DNA from: Quillaja saponaria
Taxonomy: Eukaryota; Streptophyta; Magnoliopsida; Fabales; Quillajaceae
NCBI GenBank assembly: GCA_029379385.1
Contig: CM055605.1
Span: 15,597,001-15,661,000 of the forward strand
Direction: 5' to 3'
DNA: 64,000 nt
Position numbers and translations under genes: made by a program. The notes under the pieces are model-generated. The model worked only from the letters and a program-made list of their open reading frames with translations. It searched no databases and had not been told where the DNA came from. Position 1 is the stretch's first letter; each line of letters starts with the position of its first letter. Of this stretch, positions 36,941 through 47,107 are shown piece by piece.

Positions 36941-37514
36941 CTGGGTTAAGACATGTTCAATTTTTGTTGATATTTCTTTACTTTGTTTATGTCGTTGTTG
37001 TTTATTTCTGAAATTTATATATTATATATAAAGTTTGACTTTACGATACTGTGTTAAAGTAGTTATTACATTAAATATTCTAAATGTTACAATATCGAGT
37101 TATAACAAAAAATGAAGAATTACAGATTCAAAAACTATAAAAAATAAACTATATTTGTAAAAGGAAAAATTGGTATCGACCTATAACTTATATCTATGAA
37201 TTCTTCATTTTCATTAAAATTAATTTTTATGTCATGCACGTTGCGCTAGCCGTATTTACATTAGGAAATTTGCTAGAAATAAAATCTTTTATTACAAAAT
37301 TTCTTATTTTTCTAACCGTTAAAAAAAAAAAATAATCTTTAACATAAGTTCTTGATTTTTATCTTTATGTCATGTAATGAACAACAATCACGTAAGCATT
37401 ACAAAATAAAATAAAACTAATTTTTCGAGAAAAAAAAAGAGGATCCATTTAATATAAGTTAATATAAAAGATTGTAATTGTCTACACAAATATGAATAGG
37501 AAGAATTTAACATA
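36941..37514 (+). repeat. Start of the duplicated block (second unit)
   Basis: It aligns with 12,781-13,338. The border with family D marks the junction of the large tandem-like duplication. Confidence 0.75.
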
Positions 37515-37725
37515 CCCCAAGGGGTTGACCAAATAGTTAAGAAGTTGTGCTCCCTTTATTGACTTTCTTCATTTGAATCTTCTTGGGGAGAGTTTAAGGA
37601 CTAAACTCCTCACAAATTTCTTAATTTTGAACTGCATACTTGTCTTTGACCAAACTAAAAAGGTGATCAATCAAGATGTGTGTAAAATGGCCCAGACATA
37701 CCTCTGCAGAATAAAAAAAATTGAA
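37515..37725 (+). mobile_element. tRNA-derived SINE, copy 2
   Basis: Same element as 13,339-13,549, flanked by TTAACATA at 37,507-37,514 and 37,726-37,733. Small differences from copy 1 include AATAGTTAAGAAG in the A-box region. Confidence 0.65.
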
Positions 37726-38120
37726 TTAACATAATTTTATGATGATAGTGTGAATTAAAATTTAGCATTATCTAATTAGTAAGTTCATTAGCTGCACTAG
37801 TGACAATTAACATTAACCTTCCTTTTGCTAAAAATATACAAGTAAATAAATAAAATGTATTTTTATGATAAATGTGTTATTAAACAAGAAGAATTTAATA
37901 CTATCATGATTAAAAGAATTAATAAAATATGAATTTATTAAATAAAATATTTATTTTCTATTCTTATTTATTATTATTAGAAACTCAAATAAAATAAGAC
38001 CTTTTTTTTTTTTTTTCTTTTTTTTTTTTTTTTTCTTTTCAGGTTTTTCATCTATTTAGTTAGGTCCCAATGAAGTTAGGACACCCAAGTCAGTATTAGA
38101 GAATTGATGGAAATTTTATT
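37726..38120. repeat. Flank between SINE and family B, with long T-tract
   Basis: It corresponds to 13,550-13,920. A T-rich tract broken by single C bases lies at 38,001-38,040. Confidence 0.6.
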
Positions 38121-39502
38121 TGTTATAACTCGGTACGGTAATGGTAAGTTTTAGGGAATAAAAAGGAAAAACTTAGTACGTTTGATTATAAACACAAACT
38201 AAATAAATGAATAAACAAAATAAAATACCGATTTTTTATCCTTTTATTTTATTTTCCTATTCTTTTCCTTATATATTTTTTTTCTCTTTGTCTTCCTCCT
38301 CCACGCATTTTTCCTCCCCCTATTTTCTCGACTCTTTTATTAGCTCCATTCAAGAAGGCCAAAGCACTAACTTCTCATTAGCAGCTGGTGTCTTGATCTT
38401 CCCCAGCCCATTCTTGAGGCGAGGAGTAGCTATCGTGGATTAGCAACACCTCCAAAAGCCACTGCATCCGCAAACAACAGCACCTCCAACAGCTGCTCAG
38501 CCACTCATCTATTTTGGGGTAGTTCCAAATACCTCTAGTTCAAGTAATTCTCTTGTTTTCTTAGAGCTGATTCCTTTTCTTTTTGTTTTGTTTAAGGATT
38601 AAATGTCGAGATTTAGTGAGTTTGTGAATGAAAGATTATGATCAAGGTGGTGAGAAAAATAGTGGGTAAAGTTTTGTTTGGTTCTTGTGGAATTCCAAGA
38701 TTTAAGCTCTTTATTGTCCCTAAATGATTCATCCAATTTTAATCTAGTATTTGAATTGTGGTTAGTGTTGGTGCTAGTTTTGGTTACATACATAAGATAT
38801 ATATATATATATATGAATTGGAACAAAGTATGTTTTCAAGATGTTTGATAAATGACTAAAAGAAGTTATTTGTAAATTAATATTTTAGAATTATTATGGT
38901 CAAGTCCTTATGATTAGGGACTAATAATATATGAAATTTAAAAACTAAACAATACTTGGAAAAGTAATTTCAGCTCTAGAACATGACGCTATCTCGATGA
39001 CACTTTTGGACTCTAGGGGAAGCCACAAACAACAACTGTAAAGTTGTGAGTGAAAGATATTATCTTTTGGTTACTAGTTGTGTTTTGAAATGTTTTCTAT
39101 ATGTATCATATTGTTGGATAAAGATGTGTTTAGTACTTTGAGTTGAAAATAAATGTTGAATTATGTGATAAAATTCTAAATCTTCATAAATTTGTTATTT
39201 AGTGTGTTGTGCGATAGTTTGAATGATTTGTATGTGGTTGATAGGGCCAGAGAATTAATTTTTAATATGATTTAGAATCCAGGTAGACCTAGGATAAATT
39301 TGATTTGATTAAGTGATTATATAATTATACATTCGAGTAACTCAGTCCCGGGGAGGTTACTGTAGGAGATTATTTGTTATGGTGAGTGGGAGCTAAACAG
39401 CCCCGAGGAAGATATATGTATATGTACATATATATTATATATGTATATGTACATATATATTATATATATATATGCCCTATTTGTGGTGTCAGACATCTAT
39501 AT
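38121..39502 (+). mobile_element. LTR-like family B with 5' end
   Basis: It opens TGTTATAACTCGGTACGG, with a TG start and a TTATAAC word shared with family L. A pyrimidine-rich tract follows (38,240-38,340), as in L. The palindromic AGTAACTCAGTCCCGGGGAGG box is at about 39,336. The copy is broken by the CACTA insertion at 39,506. A second 5' end is at 50,296. LTR status is inferred from the TG end and architecture shared with L. Confidence 0.55.
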
Positions 39503-40000
39503 TGCCACTACAAGAAAATCACTTATTTGCGATGGTATAGGACCAATCATAAATAAACCAGTCTTAAATGTCATCTTTTGCTACTATGCTTCTATATTAG
39601 AAATGGCCCAATTTAAAGAAACAAATTTTAATTATTTCTGACGGTATAATAACTTATTTGCTATGGGTATGCATTGTAGCAAATAAGATAATTGCAAATA
39701 TTTTTTCTAAGTCGACCTTTTTATATGGGTGACGACCCACAACCATTGCAATAGTGAAAATTAAGAAAATAAACGTAATATCCACTTTCTCAGTTTGCAT
39801 TCTATTCTTCTTTCTCATTTTCAGTTCTCTACCTTTCCTTCACTCAACGACTTCACATCACATCTCACTCTGCTGTAAGCCACCAAGGCTCCTCGAGAAA
39901 AGCTTAGAGACCATTTTACGAAAGGAGATTAGGGATCCAAAATTGCCTCACCTGATCTCGTTTTCTTGTAAGAGTGAAGCATTTTTTCTCGGATTCAAAT

Positions 40001-40159
40001 ATGGCTACTTTTATACCTTCCTATTCTTCATCTTCTTCAATTTTAATTGCACGAAGAGTTTAGGAAGTTTTCATGGCTTCTCCTGCTACATAAAACTGTA
40101 TGGCTTTCAAATCCTCTAAAATTTTAAGTATCAGTAACAGGAAAGTGGATCAGTTTTGA
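40001..40159 (+). pseudogene. Captured transit-peptide-like exon, copy 2 (broken)
   Basis: The ATG at 40,001 opens MATFIPSYSSSSSILIARR, which is Ser- and Arg-rich and lacks acidic residues, like a chloroplast or mitochondrial transit peptide. TAG at 40,061-40,063 stops it after 20 codons and another stop follows after MASPAT. Homology continues to SNRKVDQF. A pyrimidine tract ending TTCAATGCAG at about 40,222 could be a splice acceptor for a following captured exon. Confidence 0.45.
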
Positions 40160-40654
40160 CAATGGTTTCATGCTTGTTGAGTGAATCGAGTCAACTCCGT
40201 TCTTGTTTTGGTCTTCAATGCAGATCGAAGAGTTCATTTGGCTTAACTAGTATGTAGATCCTTGTATTGCATTGGACTTATTTTCCTATTTTTTGCACCT
40301 TAGATGTTGTGAATTTTCACTTCTGGAAGCTAGAAGAGTATAAAAATTTTGTTGAGCTAACATTAACTTATTACCCATATTGAAACCTAAAAAAAAAAGA
40401 TCTCTAGTTGTTTCGTGATGACAAATTTGAATTTAGGATCTGGAAGGCAAATTCTTCCTTTAATGTGGTGCTTTTTTAGAAATTCTAATTTTTTTTTTAT
40501 ATTTCATACTACATGAAGAAGATTGGTCACTATTACTAATAATCAGGTTTGTAAAGCATCTATTTTATTTTTACGCCAGTAAGAATAATAGCATTTGTAT
40601 GTCTTTGATGTTCTTCTAACATGGGTGCTTTGGATTAATTTTTATAGTACTAGG

Positions 40655-40722
40655 CTGGATGGTTGTTTATCAGAGCACTAAGAAAAGAGCTAGTTGGCCT
40701 AACTGTCCTATATCAGGGGTAA
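40655..40722 (+). pseudogene. Exon-like block inside the CACTA element
   Basis: A single open frame reads GWMVVYQSTKKRASWPNCP and is followed by a GTAA donor-like sequence. Copies at about 15,901-15,969 and 18,319-18,386 keep it, the first preceded by a good acceptor (TTTTTGCAG) and followed by GGGTAAGC. I do not recognise the protein. A second exon-like block at 41,665-41,721 reads FRQLKEDK and is bordered by TTTGTAG and GTAGTT, with one internal TAA. Confidence 0.35.
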
Positions 40723-41829
40723 ACTCTTATTGTCATTCTCACCCTAAATTTTTTAGGTTTGTATCAATTTTGTTTTACTGCATTTTAGAAAGATAATAAA
40801 ATATCCATTTGTATTTTACCTCTGTGGTGTGACAAATATTGGCTTGTCTTTAGAGATTGATTGGAGATAGGTGATAATTTTATTGCATTGAACTTTTAAT
40901 TCATCACTTCTAAGCTTATTTGGGGTTAGATTGCCCATTTCAATCCTTAGTTCATTTAAATGGTTAGGTTGTCCAGTTTTGTTACTATGTTAATTACTTG
41001 ACTTGTAAAAGTTGACCATCTAGTTATTTGTGGCTCATTTGAACTTAGTAACTAATTTATCATAGAGCAAGTTGATGCTTTATACTTTTAGATTGTTTAT
41101 ATGCAAACATGTGAAGAAGATGTTTATTTGAGCTATCACTTTTTCCTTATCATTTTAATTAATGCTATAAACTATGTTGTCATTTGAAACTGTAGGATTA
41201 TTGGAGAGGCTGAAAAAATGATGAGGGTATATACTGTTAAATTGTTAAATAATTATTTTTTTAACATGCAAATGCTATCATTCAATATTGAATTGGATAA
41301 CAAAGTTTAGAATATTTGTATATGCATTTGAAAACATATCTTATCAAATTTTTTATAACTTAGCATGACTAGTAACTCATATTATTTTACTTAGAATTTT
41401 AACAGATTAGAGTTCGCTCAATCTTATGTATATAATCTTTATGATTGATGGTCTTAGGAAAAAAGAATCTGCATTATGATATTTTCTTTTGGTTTTCCTT
41501 TTGGTATGTGTGGTAGCTTATATGCTTCAAAAGCAAACTTAATGGTGTACCTCTACTAGCCAATTGAAGGATTGTTTCAGGTGCTTCAAAATTTTGAAGT
41601 AACTAAAATTGAGCAGTTGTTTTACTTTTTTGAAGATTGAATTTTCTGTTTTTAAATTTTGTAGGCTGAAAATGATATTGCAAATATAATGTAAAATTTT
41701 AGACAACTTAAGGAAGACAAGGTAGTTTAATTATCTATATCGGTCCATTCTACGTAATAAGAGTGCAAGCCATTAACTTGCATGGACATTGGTTATCTGT
41801 AACGGTTGTGGATAAGTTTATCTGCAACA

Positions 41830-41840
41830 GTTGTTCTTAC
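41830..41840 (+). repeat. Left target-site duplication of the LINE
   Basis: GTTGTTCTTAC is repeated exactly at 45,032-45,042. Confidence 0.85.
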
Positions 41841-41980
41841 TATTAACTCTGCCAGAGGTTACTCTGCCAGTCCCAAGCCCGGATAAAGGAGGAGGGTTGC
41901 GATAGGTTGACGGTCAGCGTAAAACTAGTCAAACCCTATGATGATGAATCCTAACTAATATTCGTTGGGGCGTAACCCTC

Positions 41981-42114
41981 TTAGCGACGCGTTGCATCGG
42001 ATCCCTGGGTGTAGTGAGAAATGAGCAAGGGTTGGGTCCTCACATCCTTAGTGGCGCGCCGACATCGGCGCCCAGGTGTGGTGCAAAATGAGCAAGGGTT
42101 CTTGCATCGAGGGC
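41981..42114 (+). repeat. 67-bp tandem repeat in the LINE 5' region
   Basis: Two units start at TTAGCGACGC (41,981) and TTAGTGGCGC (42,048). Each contains AATGAGCAAGGGTT, with ATG at 42,021 and 42,088. The period is 67, so the two ATGs are in different frames, and only the first is in frame with the endonuclease start. Confidence 0.75.
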
Positions 42115-42846
42115 GGGTGCAGGTAAAGAAGCTAGTCCAGGATAAGATTCGCATAGCTACTTGGAACATAGGGACTCTTATTGGTAAATTGAGAGAGCTT
42201 GTAGATATTATGAGCTAGAAGGAGGATTAATATTGCTTGTTTGCAAGAAACTAAGTGGGTAGGAGAAAAGGCTAGAGAGATAGAGAGAACAGGATTCAAG
42301 ATATGGTATACCGGTAAGACTAGAAATAGGAATGGAGTGGCGATTATTGTTGATGGAAATTTGAAGGACGAGGTTGTTGAAATCAAGAGGAAAAGTGATA
42401 GAATAATTTTAGTGAAATTGATGATAGACGAGGAGGCATTTAATATCATTAGCGCATATGCTCTCCAAATAGGATTGGAAGAATTTACTAAGAAGGCTTT
42501 TTGGGAAGATTTAGAGGAGATAGTTCAAGGAGTACCATTAGGTGAGAAATTGTTTATTGGTGCTGATTTGAACGGTCATGTAGGAAGTACTAATGAGGGT
42601 TTTGAGCACGTACATGGAGGATATGGTTATGGTGTTAAGAATAAGGGTGGAGAGTCTATTTTAAATTTTGCAGTTGTGTATGACTTGATTTTAGCTAACA
42701 CGTTCTTTAAGAAACGAGAGTCGCACTTAATCACCTTTAGTAGCGGGCCGAATAAGAGCCAAATAGATTTTGTTCTGACTAGAAAGGTTGATAGAGCGGT
42801 TTGTAAGGATTGTAAGGTTTTACCCGGCGAGTGTTTAGTGTCTTAG
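42021..42846 (+). pseudogene. LINE endonuclease domain (frameshifted)
   Basis: The ATG at 42,021 leads to RIATWNIGTL, the first endonuclease motif with its Asn. The frame hits TAG at 42,216-42,218 after ELVDIM. The family pattern resumes one frame over at RRRINIACLQETKWVG (from 42,217), so a one-base change in length lies near 42,211-42,216. Further motifs are ISAYALQ (usually ISAYAPQ), GADLNGHVG and NKSQIDFVL, carrying the expected Asp and Asn residues. TAG at 42,844-42,846 replaces what is normally Gln before the HKL/HRL His. The domain cuts target DNA to prime reverse transcription; this copy cannot be translated intact. Confidence 0.85.
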
Positions 42847-42859
42847 CATAAACTTATGG

Positions 42860-44638
42860 TTGTTGATGTTGGCAGTTAAGTGGCGGAAGCAAAAGCATAG
42901 AAGTAATAAGTGTATTAAGACTAGATGGTGGAATTTGAATGGAGGGATGATGGCTCTTTTTAAAGATAAAATGTTACAGGGTGATCCTTGGAGGGTGGAG
43001 GGTAAGCCTAACATGATTTGGGATGAGATGGCGAGTCGTATCAGGAATACAGCTAGAGAGGTGTTAGGAGAAAGTAGAGGATGTGGACCTCCGACTAAGG
43101 AGACATGGTGGTGGAATGAAGAAGTTCAACAAGCTATTAAAGTTAAAAAAGAGTGTTATAAAAGATTACACAAGTGTAGAAATGAAGATAATTATAAATG
43201 TTTTAGACAAGCTAGGAAAGATGCTAAGAAAGCGGTTAGGGAAGCCAGATGCAAGGCTTGCGAAAGACTTTACCAAAAGTTAGAGGCAAAGGATGGAGAG
43301 AAAGATATATATAGGATTGCCAAGCAAAGGGAAAGACGAACTAAAGAACTAATTCGTATTAAGTGCATTAAGGATGAGGCTGATAGGGTTTTAGTTAAGG
43401 AAGACGAGATTAATGAGAGATGGCGAACTTATTTCGATACTTTATTTAATGAAGAGTCAATGGGTGATTTTGGAGACCTTGATGATACCTTTGATGATAC
43501 GAACCGTCGATTTGTTCGTCGGATTAGAGCTCAGGAGGTTAAAGAAACTATGCATAAGATGAAGAATGGTAAGGCATTGAGCCCAGATGATATTCTAATA
43601 GAAGTTTGGAGATGCCTAGGAGATATTGGAGTAACTTGGCTTACAAATCTTTTTAACAAGATTTTAGTAACCAAGAAAATGCCAGATGAGTGGAGGAAGA
43701 GTACGTTAATCCCTATTTATAAGAATAATGGAGATATTAAAAGTTGTTCGAATTATCGAGGTATAAAACTTATTAGCCATACAATGAAACTGTGGGAGAG
43801 AGTGATTAAGCGTAGGCTTAGGAATGAGACTTTAGTTTCTGAGAATCAATTTGGCTTTATGCCAGGAAGATATACAATGGAGGCTATTTTTCTACTTAGG
43901 AGATTAATGGAGAAATATAGAGAAAAGAAAAAGGATCTTCACATGGTCTTTATTGATTTAGAAAAAGCGTATGATAAGGTGCCAAGACAAGTCTTGTGGT
44001 GGGTACTCGAGAAGAAAAAGGTCCCAACTAAATATGTAGAAGTTATTAAAGATATGTATGAGGGAGTAATGACTAGGGTGCGGACTGTAGATGGTATGAC
44101 TGGAGAGTTCCCAATCACGATAGGTGTTCACCAAGGTTCATCCTTAAGTCCTTACCTATTTGCTTTAGTCATGGATGAACTCACCTATAATATTCAAGAT
44201 AAGGCTCCATGGTACATGTTGTTTGCCGATGATATCGTGTTGGTAGACGAAACTAGGGAAGGTTTAAATTCGAAACTAGGAATGTGGTGGAACGTGTTAG
44301 AATCTAAAGGCCTTAGATTGAGTCGAACAAAAACTGAATATATGGAGTGCAATTTCAGTGAAACTAGAGGAGGCCCGAATGATATAATTTTAAACGGTCA
44401 GACAATCCCTACCAAGGATGTGTTTAAGTATTTAAGGTCATTTATACAAAAAGATGGTGCAATTGAGCATGATGTAAACCATAGGATTAAGGCAGGGTGG
44501 GTGAAGTGGTGGAGTGCTTCGGGAGTTTTATGTGATCCTAAAATCCCGAATAGATTGAAAGTGAAATTTTATAAGTCGGCAGTGAGACTAGCTATGCTGT
44601 ATGGTACCGAATGTTGGGCAGTTAAGAAGCAAAATTAG
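42860..44638 (+). pseudogene. LINE reverse transcriptase domain (open for 592 codons)
   Basis: This frame follows a second frameshift between about 42,850 and 42,880. Recognisable parts by residue: connecting region with ESRGCGP and ETWWWNEEV (71-89); STLIPIYKN (281-289); [19 protein letters not shown] (298-316); [10 protein letters not shown] (328-337); motif [10 protein letters not shown] (364-372); motif [12 protein letters not shown] (424-434); motif C FADD (455-458, bases 44,222-44,233); [14 protein letters not shown] (484-497); and KYLRSF where the family has KYLGS. The catalytic Asp residues are all present. TAG at 44,636-44,638 ends the frame after AVKKQN, but homology continues in the same frame. 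Confidence 0.9.
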
Positions 44639-44992
44639 CATAAGATGGGAGTAGCCGAAATGAGAATGTTGAGATGGATGACAGGACATACAAGAAAGGA
44701 TAGAATAAGGAATGAGGAGATTCGTAAGAAGGTGGAAGTAGCACCAATTGAGGAGAAAATGAGGGAGAATCGTCTACGTTGGTTTGGACACATCCAACGT
44801 CGGCCAATGGATGCAGTAGTTAAGCAAGGTGACTTGGTCCAGGTGCCAGGTGTTAGACGGGGAAAGGGGAGACTGAAACTTACATGGGGGGCAATCATCG
44901 AGAAAGATATGGCTGTGCGAGGAATTAATGAAAATCTTGTCTGGGATCGATGCGAATGGAGGAAAAGGATTCATATAGCCGACCCCAACTAG
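44639..44992 (+). pseudogene. LINE C-terminal domain after an in-frame stop
   Basis: It is in the same frame as the reverse transcriptase. It reads VAEMRMLRWMTGHTRKDRIR, then ENRLRWFGHIQRRP, and ends RIHIADPN at a TAG, which is the normal end of plant RTE proteins. A single nonsense change at 44,636 separates it from the upstream domain. Confidence 0.85.
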
Positions 44993-45010
44993 TTTGGGAT
45001 TTTAAGGCTT

Positions 45011-45042
45011 AGTTTAGTTGAGTTGAGTTGAGTTGTTCTTAC
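45011..45042 (+). repeat. LINE 3' tail (GTTGA)n and right target duplication
   Basis: AGTTTAGTTGAGTTGAGTTG runs into GTTGTTCTTAC. The tail unit and the target share GTTG, so the exact border is ambiguous by a few bases. Confidence 0.8.
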
Positions 45043-45181
45043 CGTTGTAGAAATTGGTTATTAATGATGCCATTTTCTTTGACTGGCTTATCTGCGATAG
45101 AAACTCGTTGCCCATGAGAGTTTTTATGCGATCTGTAACAGTTTTTGCTTGTCGCGAATAATTATTTTTCTTGTAATGTGC

Positions 45182-45525
45182 AGCCAATTCATACACTGAT
45201 TAGCAACCTCCACCTTCCTCCTCCTCTCTTCCTTTCCCATTTTGGAGTTCCCTTTCTCCTTGTTTGCCTGCAGCAAGGCAGCAGTAGCTTCCCTTCAATC
45301 TTTCATCCAGGTTGCCCTGGTTTTGGTCACCTTTTATTCTTGCTTTGTAGCTCTTCAACTATAGTAGCCACCTTAAGGAAGCTGTAACCAAGATGTGGGT
45401 TTGGTGCCCTGTTTTGGCAGCCTTGGATCACTTATTTCAGCCAAGGAAGCCTTGCCATGTACCTTGAGTGAGTGGGCTATTTCTATGTCTCTATATAATT
45501 AATTCATTCTTTTCTTTTACTTATT
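45182..45525. other. Flank between CACTA and MULE
   Basis: The right part (45,385-45,525) matches 19,475-19,611; the left part has no copy in the first unit. Pyrimidine-rich blocks resemble the start of LTR-like families L and B. No convincing gene. Confidence 0.4.
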
Positions 45526-45534
45526 GATAATTGA
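45526..45534 (+). repeat. Left target-site duplication of the MULE
   Basis: GATAATTGA, repeated at 46,426-46,434; present once at 19,612-19,620. Confidence 0.9.
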
Positions 45535-46425
45535 GAAAGTGGATCCTATGGAAAGTTTTTTGCTGGAGAGTAACCAAAACGGCACCGTTTCATTAAAAAA
45601 ATATTTCTTTTTTTTGTTCTTCGACCAAGAAGAAAACGTTCTTCTTTCAGTCTTGGGGTTTGAAGGCTGAGGCCTTGAAGGCTGGGTGGGAAAAGGCTAA
45701 GAGCTTGAACGAAGCTGGAATCGCATAATAGGAAGCTCGCTAACAATCTTGCTGTTGAAGAAACTCTTAATCTCCTTCCCTTCCTTGCATAGGTTCTTCC
45801 ATTATGGAAGGTTCTGTAATTTACACAGAGAAAGACTGAGTTTTCCTTTTGCAAGCGAGAAATTCAACAAGAAATATTCGTTTTCTCAATTTTAATTTGA
45901 ACTTTAATTAGTAATTATATAAATGGGAGTTTTTCTAATTTCACAGTGTTTTTGGATTAGAATTTGGTTGAAAATTTGGATATATTTTGCACCTAAATTT
46001 TCTTAGAATTTGAATTGGGTTGATATCGAGTAAATTGAATTAGATTTGGACTTATTCATATTTTCCTTTATCTTTAAATTAGATTTTCTTAGCCTTAACT
46101 AAAGTTATCTTAGCCTTCAAATCCTCCAAAAATGCATTTCAATAAATCTGTTTCACACTGCAACAATGAACAGAGAAACTCCACTGTTGAAGAAGATAAA
46201 TCCATTGAAAATTGTTAAAGGCCAACTGCACCAAAATGATTTTCTTTTCTTCTTTCTTCAATGGCTTCGATCTATTTCTCCATTACTGCCTCTCCAACCT
46301 CTCTGCTTCTATGCCAAAAAACTACTCTTTCTTTTTTTTTTTTTTTTTTTTTTTAATGAAACGGTGCCGTTTTCGTTACTCTCCATGAACTCTCTAGCAA
46401 AAACCTCTCCATGGGATCCATTCTC
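45535..46425. mobile_element. Non-autonomous Mutator-like element (MULE), 891 bp
   Basis: The ends are GAAAGTGGATCCTATGG (left) and, on the complement, GAGAATGGATCCCATGG (right). The inverted repeats extend about 68-76 bp: 45,535-45,602 and 46,350-46,425, the right one with about 14 extra bases. Both arms carry AAACGGCACCGTTT, itself a near palindrome, followed by a run of A. The 9-bp duplication and G-starting long inverted repeats are the standard MULE signature. It encodes no transposase. The interior is richer in GC than its surroundings and includes an exon-like block, so it may be a Pack-MULE. Confidence 0.8.
45651..45728 (+). pseudogene. Possible captured exon inside the MULE
   Basis: After a pyrimidine tract ending TTCTTTCAG, an open frame reads SWGLKAEALKAGWEKAKS and ends NEAGIA before TAA at 45,726. 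The Ala/Lys/Glu composition is that of an amphipathic helix and differs from the AT-rich surroundings. A minus-strand frame also covers this interval (45,546-45,854), so the assignment is weak. I do not recognise a source gene. Confidence 0.3.
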
Positions 46426-46435
46426 GATAATTGAG

Positions 46436-47064
46436 GAGGTGTTGAGTTTAGTGAGTTTGGGAGGAGTAGTTAGAATTTGATATTGACCGAAAGTGTGATA
46501 GTTAATCATTTAAGGGAAAAAGAAAGCTTGAATTAGATAGGATTATATAGTTGGGAATATATGTAATTCAAGTTTTAATTCCTTTGATTAACTAAACCAA
46601 TTTCAAATTTGATTTTAGAATATAAGTAACATGGGAATTAATTTTATGTTAACTATTTTGGGGTATGTACAGATATAATACACATACACATCAAACAAAA
46701 GTAATTATGCTCTTAAGATGTTTGTAAAAATGCCTAAATGAAACTAGTTGTAATAAGATGAGTAAAACTTGGAATGTTAAAACTTTTATGGTTAGGGATT
46801 ATTTGAATAAAAATTGAAAGTTTAGAGAAAATAGGTATTGAAAGGTTATTTAGTTACTTAAATACAAGGAAGCTTGGAAGATGATAAAAAAATGTGAACA
46901 TGATAGGTAGTAATAACTGAAAAAGGAAACACAGGAATTTAATTGTACTATGATGAAAAAAATGGATAACGCAAGCTTTTGATGGATCTTATTAACTTAA
47001 TGTTAAAAATATTAGTAATATAGGAATTATTGAGATCGTGTTGATTTTGTTGGGAAGTGTATAT

Positions 47065-47107
<43 letters not shown>

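Larger units (their letters stand above)
41841..45031 (+). mobile_element. RTE-clade LINE (non-LTR retrotransposon), essentially full length
   Basis: A GC-richer leader (41,845-42,130) precedes one degenerate reading frame with an apurinic-type endonuclease and a reverse transcriptase. The 3' end is a short leader-like tail and (GTTGA)n repeats at 45,015-45,035 instead of poly-A, as is usual for plant RTE elements. The flanks are an 11-bp duplication, and the unoccupied site is preserved at 19,398. Base composition is clearly richer in G than its surroundings. It lies inside a CACTA transposon and is in the same orientation. Length about 3.19 kb fits the RTE family. Confidence 0.9.
39506..45178 (+). 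mobile_element. Non-autonomous CACTA (En/Spm-like) transposon with both ends, interrupted by a LINE
   Basis: The left end is CACTACAAGAAAATCAC at 39,506. The right end is TTTTTCTTGTAATG at 45,165-45,178, an imperfect complement with one changed base in the terminal TAGTG. Both ends are flanked by TGC (39,503-39,505 and 45,179-45,181), the 3-bp duplication typical of CACTA elements. Subterminal words such as TTATTTGCGATGG and TTATCTGCGATAG recur near both ends, as expected for transposase-binding repeats. Without the LINE it is about 2.5 kb and encodes no transposase. Its interior holds exon-like pieces with splice-like borders, so it may be a gene-capturing CACTA. Confidence 0.75.

Noticed and set aside
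42132..42449. Minus-strand frame of 105 codons, and others at 44,622-44,974
   Set aside because: They are antisense shadows of the LINE endonuclease and C-terminal coding sequence.
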